Shown one piece after another: positions 43,793-53,162 of a stretch of DNA of 64,000 nt. This DNA comes from Clostridium sp. AM34-11AC (GTDB lineage Bacteria > Bacillota > Clostridia > Lachnospirales > Lachnospiraceae): assembly GCF_003435375.1 (NCBI RefSeq), contig NZ_QWGL01000017.1:7740-71739 (forward strand), in the 5' to 3' direction. The translations under genes were made by a program, and so were the position numbers. Under the pieces are notes generated by a model. It saw nothing but the letters and a program-made list of their open reading frames with translations, searched no databases and was not told where the DNA came from. Within the stretch, counting starts at the first letter, position 1, and every line of letters starts with the position of its first letter.

Positions 43793-43837
43793 ACCATATA
43801 TATGGTGAAAAATTCATGATTCAAAACTATATCTTGT
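43793..43837. promoter_or_regulatory. Tandem NrdR-type boxes upstream of nrdDG
   Basis: ACCATATATATGGTG (43793-43807) and AAACTATATCTTGT (43824-43837) resemble the NrdR consensus (acaCwAtATaTwGtgt) and lie 31 bases apart start to start, about three helical turns, the spacing expected for paired NrdR boxes. They sit upstream of the -35 element. Confidence 0.6.
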
Positions 43838-43979
43838 TGTTTTTTGAATACAATCTACAAGAAGAGTCCACTCCGGGATCGTCCCGGAAAGCCCCTGAAA
43901 TGGCATATCCCGCGAGCCATTTTTCTGCCGTTTTAAGCGTCCAGAAAGCCCGCGGGACTGTTTTCTCTGTTCTTCTTAC

Positions 43980-44852
43980 TTAAATATGTCTGCGCCATTC
44001 TTCAAGGCGGTAACGCTGTCTTTTCTTTGCATCCTCCAATTGTGCCAGCATTTTCGGAATATCTTCGTTAAAAGTTCCCGCAAGCACTACATAGTTGGAC
44101 GCGTGGTTTGTCCGGAAGATCGTTCCGGGAGAATCAATGTGTGTTAAAAACAGCTCCATTTCCTCCACGATCTCGTCCGGGGTGATAAGCTCCATCTCCC
44201 CGCGTTTTACTTCCTCATTCATCTGGGTCCCCTCATAGAGGCGCAATGTCAGGAAGGAGGCATACTCCGGATTCATCTGATTGATCAGCTCCGCCGACTT
44301 GATGGCATGTTCCCGGATCCCTTTTCTTCCGCCGAGGCCGGAGATCAGCGTCACAGAGGTCTTGATGCCGCAGCGCTTCAATTTCTGTCCCGCCGCCGCA
44401 ATCTGGGCCGCCGTCACATCCTTATGGATATGCTCCAGAACACGGTCATCGCCGGATTCCGCTCCGATATAGACCATCTCGAGTCCTGCTGCCGCTAAGG
44501 CTTTTAAATCTTCCTCAGACTTTGCCAGAACATCCTTTGCAGTCCCATAGGAGGTGATCCGTTCCACATACGGGAAATTTTTGTAGACGTAAGCCAGAAG
44601 CTCTAAAAGAAGTTCTGTCTTTACCACCAGTGCATCACCGTCTGCAAAGAATACGCGGCTGACATACGGTCCGTAATAATCGCGGCATTCGTCCAGATCT
44701 TTCATGATCTCTTCTTTTGTCCGCACACGGAATTTTTTCGTCCGGTACATATTGCAGAACGTGCACCGGTTATGGGCACAGCCCACAGTTACCTGGATAA
44801 TTAAGCTTCTCGCCTCACTCGGTGGGCGGTATACGGTTCCTTCATATTCCAT
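43980..44852 (-). CDS. Radical SAM protein of unknown function
   Basis: A 290-residue radical SAM protein. The cluster motif is GCAHNRCTFCNMY, spaced CX4CX2C rather than CX3CX2C. I recall this spacing from a B12-domain-less subfamily near COG1032. ADGDALV and IGAESGDDRVLEHI are further landmarks of the Elp3/HemN-like barrel. No SPASM or B12-binding domain is present. It starts 20 bases after the MoxR-type ATPase gene, so it may belong to that operon, but radical SAM proteins of this group also occur alone. Function unknown. Confidence 0.8.
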   Translation of the reverse strand: MEYEGTVYRPPSEARSLIIQVTVGCAHNRCTFCNMYRTKKFRVRTKEEIMKDLDECRDYYGPYVSRVFFADGDALVVKTELLLELLAYVYKNFPYVERITSYGTAKDVLAKSEEDLKALAAAGLEMVYIGAESGDDRVLEHIHKDVTAAQIAAAGQKLKRCGIKTSVTLISGLGGRKGIREHAIKSAELINQMNPEYASFLTLRLYEGTQMNEEVKRGEMELITPDEIVEEMELFLTHIDSPGTIFRTNHASNYVVLAGTFNEDIPKMLAQLEDAKKRQRYRLEEWRRHI

Positions 44853-44872
44853 ATGATCACTTTCCTTTCCAA

Positions 44873-46417
44873 TTAAAATGCTCCCAATCTGTCCAACCGG
44901 CTCAAAATATCTGCCCGTTTTTCATCAAACAATAGATTTTTATTGTATTCATAATACCGTTCGCACTCATTCTCCTGTAAGAACCGCACTGCCGGGGCGC
45001 TGGAGTTGAGTTCCGTGATAAACACCACCATCTCCTGACTGCTGCCGAAGGTTCCTTCCATGAAATCAAAGGCGTACTCCAGCGCCTGTCCGGCATGGGC
45101 GCACAGATCCTCAAGTTCTGTCCGTTCGTCACCAAACATCTCCCGGAACCGGTCGAATATCTCACCGCCATCAGATAACAGTTCCGCTTTCACAGTCTGT
45201 AGATACCGGTTCATGGCCGCTGTGATATCGGCACAGCGATACTTTTCCGCCCTCGTGAGGAGTCCGGCTTTCTGTTTCTGCTCGGATACCGCAGTGAATG
45301 CCTCGATCTGCTGGGAAAAGATGGCGATCGGAGTCTGCGGCACCGTCTCTATCGTTTCTCCGGCCTCCGCTTTACCTTCCAAGCTTCTCTTGAATGCTTT
45401 CAGCTCTCCAAACAGCACTTCCAGATAATCCTCTTTCTGCGCATAAGCCTTGAACTCCACATCGAGCTTCGCTAAAATCAGGCTGATGATCGAAAGCTTC
45501 TCATCAAACGGCGCTTTCGCCGCCTGTTCCATCAGGTGCTCGTCCCGCTTTCCTTCCAGGATCTCGTCGATCTGGTATCTCGCCTGATACTTCTTATATA
45601 ATTCCAGATAGTTCGCAAAATCTTTCGCGATCCGCGGGTGCTCGATATACTGCACCACAACCTCCCGGTCGCAGGTAAGCCCCACCTTCTCGCAGACCTT
45701 CAAAAATCCGGAGAGATCTTCCCATCCACGAGGTGTCGCGAACACTTTTCCGTCCACGGTGGTCTCCACCTGGTAAAAATACTGCGGCTTCGCGGTGAGG
45801 AACGACAAGATCGCCGGATGGATATCCGCCTGTTTCGCGTATTCCTTCCAGACCTCAAAATCTGCCTCCACATCAATCTTTTTGATGCGGTCCAGGGTCG
45901 CAATATCGAATTCCCGCACGGATTTATTGTATTCCGGCGGGTTTCCTGCCGCCACGATGATCCAGCCATCCGGGATCTTATGATTTCCGAAAGTCTTATA
46001 CTGCAAAAACTGCAGCATGGCCGGGGCCAGCGTCTCGGAAACGCAGTTGATCTCATCGATGAAGAGAAGTCCCTCGGAGAGTCCTGTGTCCTCGATCTTA
46101 TTGTAGATCGCCGCAACGATCTCGCTCATGGTATATTCCGTCACATGGACATTCTTCCCGCCGTAAGTCTTCTCCGAGATAAACGGGAGACCGATGGCAC
46201 TCTGTCTCGTATGGTGCGTGATCGTGTAGGAGACGAGACCGATTCCACACTCCCGCGCCACCTGCTCCATAATCTGGGTCTTTCCGATTCCTGGTGGACC
46301 GATGAGCAGCACCGGGCGCTGCCGCATGGACGGGATCTCGTATTCCCCGTGTTCGTTCTTCGTCAGATACACCTGTATCGTATTTTTAATTTCCTGTTTT
46401 GCACGCTTGATGTTCAT
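44873..46417 (-). CDS. MoxR-type AAA+ ATPase
   Basis: A 514-residue AAA+ protein. Walker A GPPGIGKTQ, Walker B LLFIDEINCVSETLAPAM and sensor 1 VAAGNPPEYN place it with the MoxR/AAA_5 group; the AAA core spans about 1-260. The C-terminal 250 residues are mostly helical and do not match a domain I know. MoxR ATPases work with VWA proteins as chaperones that load cofactors or remodel complexes; a VWA-metallopeptidase gene lies just upstream. ATG 46417 was chosen because GGGAG fits it and overlaps the earlier ATG. Confidence 0.85.
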   Translation of the reverse strand: MNIKRAKQEIKNTIQVYLTKNEHGEYEIPSMRQRPVLLIGPPGIGKTQIMEQVARECGIGLVSYTITHHTRQSAIGLPFISEKTYGGKNVHVTEYTMSEIVAAIYNKIEDTGLSEGLLFIDEINCVSETLAPAMLQFLQYKTFGNHKIPDGWIIVAAGNPPEYNKSVREFDIATLDRIKKIDVEADFEVWKEYAKQADIHPAILSFLTAKPQYFYQVETTVDGKVFATPRGWEDLSGFLKVCEKVGLTCDREVVVQYIEHPRIAKDFANYLELYKKYQARYQIDEILEGKRDEHLMEQAAKAPFDEKLSIISLILAKLDVEFKAYAQKEDYLEVLFGELKAFKRSLEGKAEAGETIETVPQTPIAIFSQQIEAFTAVSEQKQKAGLLTRAEKYRCADITAAMNRYLQTVKAELLSDGGEIFDRFREMFGDERTELEDLCAHAGQALEYAFDFMEGTFGSSQEMVVFITELNSSAPAVRFLQENECERYYEYNKNLLFDEKRADILSRLDRLGAF

Positions 46418-46546
46418 TTTTTCTCCCATTGTAACTGCTCAGACTTTTCACAGCTACACGCAAAATACGTTCCAACTTAATTATTCTGGTAAAATTTTCT
46501 GCCTGTTGCTTCTATATCTTTACAACCAGCACCTGACCTATGAAAC

Positions 46547-47914
46547 TCATCCTTTTCCATCTAATATTTTCCCCACATCCTCCATCGACTCCGGGTCCAG
46601 AATCACCTTCATCGCCCAAGGCGGAACGTCCGCGTCAGTATAATTATCCCGCATAAACACGAAGGCCGTGTCATATGGCGGCATTTTCACCGGAAATGTC
46701 CCATATCCGTCCGTAAAATAGAGAAGTCCCCGCAACCTGCTGAACTTTCCCGCCTTGATCATCTGGTCCACATGCAGGAATGCCGGGCGGAAATCAGTCC
46801 CGCCCATGCCATGGAGCTCCATGTGGTCCATGTAATTCCGAAGGTCCTCCTCGCTCTCGATCTTCACATCCTGCCGTACTTTATCGTCGCACTGCAAAAT
46901 GTGGATATTGACCTTCTTAAAGAAGCTCTCTGATTGGGCCAGCACCCCGTAGGTCTCTTCCAGGAATTTCTTCACCAGCTCCCCGGAACATGACATCGAA
47001 GTGTCGATAACGACCACAAAATCCTCGATCCGCCGGACTTCCTTCGTCTCAAGGGGCTCGATCAACGGCATATTTCCGTATAACTGCATGCCATAATTGT
47101 AGAATACATAGTCGAACGCATCCGGATCGATCTGGACTGTCTCCTTCAGCACCGAAAATTTCTGCAAAAATTTCCGGTAATCGTACCGCTCCCGGTTCTC
47201 CACCGCCATCTGATCCATCAGCTCCCTGGAGTCATCCGCCGCCTCGTTGGAAAACGCCTCCATCTCCGCCTGCATCTTCTCCCGCTTGTCATCCCAATCG
47301 TTTTTTCGGTTCCGGTTGGGATTCGGAGATTTCTTCTCGTCCTCTTTCTCCCATCTGGAATGATCGTCCCGGCAGAATTCCCGGCAGAGCCGCTCATATT
47401 CGATCTCCGAAAGCTCCATCTCCTGCATAGTGTGATAGATGCTCTCCGCGTTCAGTACCTTGATCTTTTTCCTCAGACGTCCGTAAAATTCCGCCCGCAC
47501 CGGGGACATCGGCAGATGGACGCACGGCTTGTGGATCCCGTCGATCAGGGACTCCACAGCGATATCGCATGCCAGATTCCAGTATTCCTCTGTCCGCTTT
47601 TTTCTCGACCATGGGTGGACAAAGAGACAGTGGAAAGTCTCGTGCAGGATCATGCGGTTTACATAAACAGGATTTCTCCGGTACCAGCCGCAGATGTATC
47701 CTGTCTCAAATGATAATAAGGTTCCGTCCGTTCCGATTCCCTTGATGCTGTTGTCCGCCACCGGGAACAGACCATTTAAGGCCACGTCGAGAAACCGCAT
47801 GGAAAGATACAGCTCATTCCTCGCGTTCCGTATGATCTCAACGCCGATCGCCGCCAGTTCTTCCAGCGCGCCCTGCTCTCTCAGGATCGGCGACCATGCC
47901 GCATCTTCTCTCAT
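46547..47914 (-). CDS. VWA-like metallopeptidase-type protein (DUF2201/COG3864)
   Basis: A 455-residue protein. The N-terminal half (about 1-190) is a zincin-like domain with LHETFHCLFVH (HExxH form) and a conserved CDIAVESLIDG. A charged linker (about 190-260; EKEDEKKSPNPNRN) leads to a C-terminal VWA-like domain (about 310-455) beginning VVVIDTSMSCSGEL, which resembles a DxSxS metal-ion site but with Cys and Ser after the Met. Proteins of this shape are found next to MoxR ATPases. ATG 47914 was chosen; an upstream GTG lies in the GAGGAGG site. It follows the LRR gene by 17 bases. Confidence 0.82.
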   Translation of the reverse strand: MREDAAWSPILREQGALEELAAIGVEIIRNARNELYLSMRFLDVALNGLFPVADNSIKGIGTDGTLLSFETGYICGWYRRNPVYVNRMILHETFHCLFVHPWSRKKRTEEYWNLACDIAVESLIDGIHKPCVHLPMSPVRAEFYGRLRKKIKVLNAESIYHTMQEMELSEIEYERLCREFCRDDHSRWEKEDEKKSPNPNRNRKNDWDDKREKMQAEMEAFSNEAADDSRELMDQMAVENRERYDYRKFLQKFSVLKETVQIDPDAFDYVFYNYGMQLYGNMPLIEPLETKEVRRIEDFVVVIDTSMSCSGELVKKFLEETYGVLAQSESFFKKVNIHILQCDDKVRQDVKIESEEDLRNYMDHMELHGMGGTDFRPAFLHVDQMIKAGKFSRLRGLLYFTDGYGTFPVKMPPYDTAFVFMRDNYTDADVPPWAMKVILDPESMEDVGKILDGKG

Positions 47915-47931
47915 GACGATTTCTGACCTCC

Positions 47932-48912
47932 TCACAAATCAAAATCAAACTTTTTCTTCTTTACGCCAAACTTCTTCCTCTGGATCTCCATAAACATCCC
48001 CAAAAGCTCCGGCAGATGCTTTTTCGAGATCTCCGTGATCAGCCCCGACATCTTATCCGCCGTCAGCGGATTCTTTTCCGGTGTCAGGTACTGCCCTGCC
48101 AGCCATTTTACCGTCTCCGGGTCCTCAAGGCTGCCGAGAAGTACTTCATAAAGATTCTCCATAAGAAACTTTTCATATTCCTTTTTCGCGCTCTCCCACA
48201 GTCCTTTCGGATACTGCAGCCGGGTCACCGCGATCTTCGATGCCATGAGAACCGATTCCTCTGCTTTTTCATACACAAACATTTTATCATACCTGTCAAA
48301 TCGGAATTTTCGTCCCTCAAAACAGTAGCGATACTTCTGCCCTGCACCGTGGATATTGGATACCGTGATCCTGGCGGGCGTATTTTCCACCGCCTCGTCG
48401 TAGTATTCCGGGAAGATCACACGCGCAGTCTCTGTCTCCCCGTTCTCTTCCTCAAAAGTACTTGAAGCCAGCGATGTTCGTGCAGAGTCCGTGTCTCTCT
48501 CGTCCTGCATTCGATTTTGTCCGCTCTGTATAAACACATGTACTGTGACTCTCTCATTGATCTCCGTCACAAAATCCCTGAGCGCCGACTCTTCATCCAC
48601 CCCCATATGCACAGTCAGACTCCTGATATTCCGGCAGCCCGTAAACACACCGCCGCCGACTTCCCGGAGCGTCCCGTAAAAATGGATCTCCTGAAGCTTC
48701 TCACATCCATAAAATTCATATCTTCCGATCCGGGTGAGTGTCCGCGGTAGATAGACTTTCTCCACCGTGCTCCCCGAAAATACCTTGTCTGCCAGCTCTG
48801 TCACCGGAAGTCCGCCCAGACTTTCCGGTACCACGCAGACGGCGCCTGGTGCCAAAAGCTTTGTCACACAAGCGCCCCCATTTTTCTCTTTAAATTCAAA
48901 TTCAACATCCAT
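47932..48912 (-). CDS. Leucine-rich-repeat (BspA/LRR_5-like) protein in the MoxR-VWA group
   Basis: A 326-residue protein without a signal peptide. Residues about 25-120 contain three to four BspA-type leucine-rich repeats (PVTELADKVFSGSTVEKVYL, LTRIGRYEFYGCEKLQEI, GVFTGCRNIRSL). An acidic spacer follows, then a C-terminal helical region (about 190-326; KIAVTRLQYPKGLWESAKKE) that I do not recognise. BspA repeats are usually on secreted proteins, so a cytoplasmic version tied to a MoxR-VWA pair is unusual. It begins the operon and may be its recognition subunit. Confidence 0.75.
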   Translation of the reverse strand: MDVEFEFKEKNGGACVTKLLAPGAVCVVPESLGGLPVTELADKVFSGSTVEKVYLPRTLTRIGRYEFYGCEKLQEIHFYGTLREVGGGVFTGCRNIRSLTVHMGVDEESALRDFVTEINERVTVHVFIQSGQNRMQDERDTDSARTSLASSTFEEENGETETARVIFPEYYDEAVENTPARITVSNIHGAGQKYRYCFEGRKFRFDRYDKMFVYEKAEESVLMASKIAVTRLQYPKGLWESAKKEYEKFLMENLYEVLLGSLEDPETVKWLAGQYLTPEKNPLTADKMSGLITEISKKHLPELLGMFMEIQRKKFGVKKKKFDFDL

Positions 48913-48985
48913 ATTCCAGTTACACTTATTATAATTGTTCAGCAGAGCAGAACAATAAGTTCACAGACCTGCCGAACAGTTATGC

Positions 48986-50362
48986 TTATTCTTCAATCAG
49001 TTTATTTAACTTTCTCATCGCACTAAACCGGTAATAGTATACCAGGAATGCCAGCGAAGTGATAGTCCAGCTTAACGGATAACTCGTCAGCGTTGTATAC
49101 AGCCCCGGATGGACCGCGCCCGCGCCGAATACCCAGAGCACACGCAGGATACATGTTCCAACACAGATGATCAGCATCGGGATCAGGGCATCGCCCACGC
49201 CGCGCAGCGTACACGGATATACGTTGACGCAGATGTAGCAGAACCAGAACGGCACCAGGAAGCGGATAATACTCATGCTCTCCGCCATAACATCCACATC
49301 ATTCGTAAAGAGACTGATGAGTACCGGACCTGCCGTAAACATAAATACACCAAGTACTGCCGTAATGATCGTCGACATGAGAAGCCCCACATAGGTGCCC
49401 TTTTTCAGACGTTTGATCTTTCCTGCACCGAAGTTCTGTCCCGCAAAAGTCGTCACAGAAATTCCCATAGCATCCATGGTCATCCAGAAGATACCGTCGA
49501 TCTTTCCATAAACTGCCCAGGACGCGATCGTGTTCGTTCCATATCCGTTGATATTTGCCTGGATCAGGATATTGGAGATCGAGTACATCATGGACTGCAG
49601 TCCCGCCGGGAGACCGATCTTTATGATCCTCTTTAATAATACCGGCTCCACACGGAGTTCCTTCGGGATAAAACGGTAAGATTCTTTTGTCCGGATCAGC
49701 GTTATCATAACGAGTACTGCCGATAAAAGCTGGGACATGATCGTCGCAAGCGCCGCCCCGGCAACTTCCATATGAAAACAGACTACAAATAGGAGATCCA
49801 GAGCAATATTGGTCAGGCAGCTCGCCACAAGGAAATACAGCGGTCTCTTAGAATCTCCCACAGCTCGCAGGATCGCAGCGCCCATGTTGTAGACCAGGTT
49901 TCCGATAATACCTAAGAAATAGATTCTGAGGTATGTGACAGAATATCCAAGGATCTCTTCCGGTGCGCCCATAGCACGGATTGCCACTGGGGTAAAGATC
50001 TCACCGATGATTAAAAGCATCACCCCGCCGGCTAATGCCAGGCAGAATGCCGTGTGGACCGATTTTCGCACCTGCTGCTCTTCTTTCGCCCCGTAGAACT
50101 GGGATACAACGACAGCCGCGCCGGAGGACATTCCGACGAAAAAACCAACCAGCAGGTTGATCAGTGTTCCCGTCGTACCGCCTACCGCGGAAAGTGCCTC
50201 TTTTCCCACAAACTTTCCAACGATCATGGCATCCGCCGTGTTGTAAAGCTGCTGGAAAAATGTTCCAAACAGGATCGGGAAGAAAAAAAGCAGGAGCTGC
50301 TGCCAGATCACGCCGTCCGTGATCCCGTTGTAGCCCACCGGATAGTTCTTCTTAAGTGTCAT
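48986..50362 (-). CDS. MATE-family transporter (NorM/DinF-like)
   Basis: A 458-residue MATE protein with twelve predicted helices, including FFQQLYNTADAMIVGKFVGKEALSAVGGT in pieces typical of the family and, in the second half, AGQNFGAGK. ATG 50362 was taken because GAGGGTGAAGG lies upstream; an ATG nine codons earlier has no binding site. It is on its own between DAP dehydrogenase and the LRR gene. Substrate cannot be told. Three MATE genes in the window are diverged from each other and not recent copies. Confidence 0.88.
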   Translation of the reverse strand: MTLKKNYPVGYNGITDGVIWQQLLLFFFPILFGTFFQQLYNTADAMIVGKFVGKEALSAVGGTTGTLINLLVGFFVGMSSGAAVVVSQFYGAKEEQQVRKSVHTAFCLALAGGVMLLIIGEIFTPVAIRAMGAPEEILGYSVTYLRIYFLGIIGNLVYNMGAAILRAVGDSKRPLYFLVASCLTNIALDLLFVVCFHMEVAGAALATIMSQLLSAVLVMITLIRTKESYRFIPKELRVEPVLLKRIIKIGLPAGLQSMMYSISNILIQANINGYGTNTIASWAVYGKIDGIFWMTMDAMGISVTTFAGQNFGAGKIKRLKKGTYVGLLMSTIITAVLGVFMFTAGPVLISLFTNDVDVMAESMSIIRFLVPFWFCYICVNVYPCTLRGVGDALIPMLIICVGTCILRVLWVFGAGAVHPGLYTTLTSYPLSWTITSLAFLVYYYRFSAMRKLNKLIEE

Positions 50363-50428
50363 ACCTTCACCCTCTACGAAATTCGTCATACACTGGATTT
50401 TTCCGGGTGCATAACTATGGATACTTCC

Positions 50429-50459
50429 GCCCTGTATCTGTCGGTTACGGATACAGGGC
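50429..50459 (-). other. Strong hairpin upstream of the MATE gene
   Basis: GCCCTGTATC and GATACAGGGC form a perfect 10-pair stem with an 11-base loop, 64 bases after the DAP dehydrogenase stop on the minus strand. No clear T-tract follows, so it could be a weak terminator or a stabilising structure in the MATE leader. Confidence 0.5.
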
Positions 50460-50522
50460 AGAAATATGGTTGATCAAAAGTAACTTTTTCTGTTGTCAAT
50501 TACCCTCAAAGGTTCTTTTTGA

Positions 50523-51509
50523 TTACAGAAGGTTCTTTCTAAGCTCCTCGCCGCTCTTTGCGGAAAGGTATGCCGGCGGGATGTCAAGAATAGTCTTGCA
50601 GCCGGTCATGCCTTCATTCTTCATACGGAATGCGGCGCGGGCACAGCAAACGATCACGGATGAAGTAAATTCCGGGTTGGAATCCAGTTTCAGGCGGTAC
50701 TCGATCACATGTGCATTCTCCTTGTTCCAGCCGGTCCTTCCGTTTCTGATCACGAAACCGCCATGCGGGAGTGTGGAGTGGTCACGCTTCATCTCTTCCT
50801 CGCTGATGAAATGAACCGTTGTGTCATAGTCGGAGAAGTAGTTCGGCATCGTCACGATTTCTTTCTCGATGCGGGCAAGATCAGCGCCCTCTTCCGCTAC
50901 GACGAAGCACTCTCTCGTGTGTTTCTCTCTCGTTGTGAGTTCCGGGGTCTCGCCGTTTCTGATCTTCTCTAACACGCTCTCAACCGGTACTGTGTACTGT
51001 CTCGCGTCCTTCACGCCATTGATACGGCGGATCGCGTCAGAATGTCCCTGACTTACGCCCTTGCCCCAGAATGTATAGTCTTTTCCATCCGGGAGAATTG
51101 CGTTTGCGTATACACGATTTAAGGAGAACATGCCCGGATCCCAGCCTGCGGAGATCACTGCTACATTTCCTGCTTCCTTTGCCGCTGCATCGACAGCTGC
51201 AAAATGCTCCGGAATTCTCGCGTGTGTGTCAAAGCTGTCCACTACGGTGAAATATTTCGCATACTCCGGTGTCTGCACCGGAAGATCTGTCGCACTTCCG
51301 CCGCAAAGGATCAGGACATCGATCTTATCTGTCATATGCTTCGCTTCGTCCGCATGGTAAACCTTTGCGCCTTCGGTCAGGATCATGACATTTTTCGGAT
51401 CTCTTCTTGTAAATACTGCCGCAAGCTCCATATCCGGATTCTGTTTGATGGCGCACTCAACGCCGCGTCCAAGATTTCCATAACCCATAATTCCGATTCT
51501 GATCGTCAT
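50523..51509 (-). CDS. ddh: meso-Diaminopimelate dehydrogenase
   Basis: A 328-residue NADPH-dependent enzyme, the usual length. IGIMGYGNLGRGVE is the nucleotide site, LILCGGSATDLP and VISAGWDPGMFSLNRVYA are the conserved active-site segments, and KGVSQGHSDAIRRI follows. It converts tetrahydrodipicolinate directly to meso-DAP in one step, a shortcut found in some Firmicutes for lysine and cell-wall synthesis. It stands alone, with AGGAGAACA-like binding site before the ATG. Nothing indicates a lysine riboswitch. Confidence 0.94.
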   Translation of the reverse strand: MTIRIGIMGYGNLGRGVECAIKQNPDMELAAVFTRRDPKNVMILTEGAKVYHADEAKHMTDKIDVLILCGGSATDLPVQTPEYAKYFTVVDSFDTHARIPEHFAAVDAAAKEAGNVAVISAGWDPGMFSLNRVYANAILPDGKDYTFWGKGVSQGHSDAIRRINGVKDARQYTVPVESVLEKIRNGETPELTTREKHTRECFVVAEEGADLARIEKEIVTMPNYFSDYDTTVHFISEEEMKRDHSTLPHGGFVIRNGRTGWNKENAHVIEYRLKLDSNPEFTSSVIVCCARAAFRMKNEGMTGCKTILDIPPAYLSAKSGEELRKNLL

Positions 51510-51669
51510 ATTGTTCTCCTCTTCTTTCTTTATTTAATGTCGCTATCTCCATTTTACCAATAGGCCGTTATAGTGTCAATTGAAATAAGTTTAACGAATT
51601 TGTCTCCTGTTTCTTCCAAATACACCTGCAAAACCTGCCACCGGAAGGTTCTTCTGGGAACACGGTAAT

Positions 51670-51731
51670 GAAAAAAGAAACAACGGAATCCGAAATCCTT
51701 TTTCTCAAAGATCCCTGAGTCCGTTGTTTAC
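51670..51731 (-). terminator. Terminator of the third MATE gene
   Basis: On the minus strand AAACAACGGACTC pairs imperfectly with GATTCCGTTGTTT around a loop of about 25 bases, followed by CTTTTTT. It starts close to the stop at 51747. Confidence 0.7.
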
Positions 51732-51746
51732 ATATTTTTTAATATA

Positions 51747-53060
51747 TTAATGTTTTTCCCTTTTCATAAGCACAAACGCAACGCCCGCCGTGATGAACTC
51801 TGATACAGTCACCGTAAGCCAGATTCCGTCTACACCAAAGAGTGCCGGGAGAAGGAACACGAACACGCTGTTTAAGATCACTCCGCGGAGCAGTGTGATC
51901 GTTAAAGAAAACCGCGGTCTCACAGTAGACTGGAAATACATTCCGCTGATGATGTTCCACTCGCTGACTAAGAAGCAGAGGAAATACAGCCGGATCGCCG
52001 GGACCGCCATTGTGAGGATCTCCGGTGTCGGGTCCAGGAACAGATAGGACAACTGTACCGGGATCAGCATGCCGATCGCAGTGAATATGAAGCCTGCGGC
52101 AAATCCGGTCCGGACTCCCAGTTTTCTCGCCTCGCCGACTCTCTTCAGGTTTCCCGCGCCAAAGTTCGCGGAGAGCAGCGGCTGTACTGCCTGAGCGATA
52201 CCGTTGGAAATGGACGATGCCACAAGCGCGGTGTTTGTGATGATTCCATAGACCGTGATTCCCATCTCTCCCACGTAAGCGAGGAGCTGGCGGTTAAACA
52301 GCAGCATCACGAAGCCGTTGGAAACCTCCAGAATAAAGCTTGCGAGCCCATTTCCGAGCACCTCCGGCACCCGTCTCCACACATCGCTAAATTCCAGCTT
52401 CAAGTGGTTATCTTTCGAGAAAAAATGGCTTGCGAGGATCAGCACCGTGAGTGTCGTTCCGGTGGCCGTCGCCAGCGCCGCACCTCCCATTCCCCATTTC
52501 ATGATAAAAATGTATACATAATCCAAGATCACATTGGTGACGCCTCCGCTGATCACGCCCGCCATGGCAAGCTTCGGCGCACCGTCATTTCGGACGAATG
52601 CCTGAAGGAATGAAGACAGGGCAAACATGGGAGCCGCTGTTGTGAGCACAGTTCCGTAAGGCACGGTGTATTCATTTAAGAGCGGGGTATTTCCCATAAA
52701 AGTAATCAGAGGGTTGAAAAAGATTCTTCCCAATATCAGAAAGACTGCTGACAGAGCAAGCACCACACAGAGTGCCGCCGTAAAATAACTTCTGGCGCGT
52801 TTTTCATCGCCGCGTCCTCTGGAAAACCCAAAGAGAACGCTGCCGCCGACTCCGCACATCATTCCGATCCCGAAATATGTGTTGTAGAGCGGCAGTAAAA
52901 TATTCATCGCCGCAATACCGGAACCACCGACTCCGCGTCCGATCATCATCGTGTCAGCCAGAATATAAATAGATGTCACGAGCGTCGCGCTGATGGACGG
53001 CACCAGGTAACTGAAAAATACCTGGCGGACCGGGGATTCCAGCATGTTGATCTGTTTCAT
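51747..53060 (-). CDS. MATE-family transporter
   Basis: A 437-residue MATE protein of twelve predicted helices, with SYLVPSISATLVTSIYILAD at the first helices, and SNGIAQAVQPLLSANFGAGN in the second half. This is more like the group of MepA-related clostridial MATE proteins than the one at 48986. A binding site (AGGAGCAA) precedes the ATG. It lies 102 bases after the ATC-hydrolase-like gene. Substrate unknown. Confidence 0.88.
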   Translation of the reverse strand: MKQINMLESPVRQVFFSYLVPSISATLVTSIYILADTMMIGRGVGGSGIAAMNILLPLYNTYFGIGMMCGVGGSVLFGFSRGRGDEKRARSYFTAALCVVLALSAVFLILGRIFFNPLITFMGNTPLLNEYTVPYGTVLTTAAPMFALSSFLQAFVRNDGAPKLAMAGVISGGVTNVILDYVYIFIMKWGMGGAALATATGTTLTVLILASHFFSKDNHLKLEFSDVWRRVPEVLGNGLASFILEVSNGFVMLLFNRQLLAYVGEMGITVYGIITNTALVASSISNGIAQAVQPLLSANFGAGNLKRVGEARKLGVRTGFAAGFIFTAIGMLIPVQLSYLFLDPTPEILTMAVPAIRLYFLCFLVSEWNIISGMYFQSTVRPRFSLTITLLRGVILNSVFVFLLPALFGVDGIWLTVTVSEFITAGVAFVLMKREKH

Positions 53061-53129
53061 AAGTGTTGCTCCTCAATATTCTTCAAAATGTATTTCGATA
53101 TACCTTGTTCTTCTTTCTAACAGCAATAT

Positions 53130-53158
53130 TTCAGCAGCTCTTTTTGCAAAGCTGCTGA
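53130..53158 (-). terminator. Hairpin after the ATC-hydrolase-like gene
   Basis: TCAGCAGCT and AGCTGCTGA form a 9-pair stem immediately after the stop at 53163 on the minus strand, followed by an A/T-rich stretch with only a short T run. Probably a weak terminator. Confidence 0.5.
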
Positions 53159-53162
53159 TTTC

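Noticed and set aside
45638..46480. A 280-codon open frame on the plus strand
   Set aside because: It is antisense to the MoxR ATPase gene, whose Walker motifs are intact; the translation has no recognisable domain.
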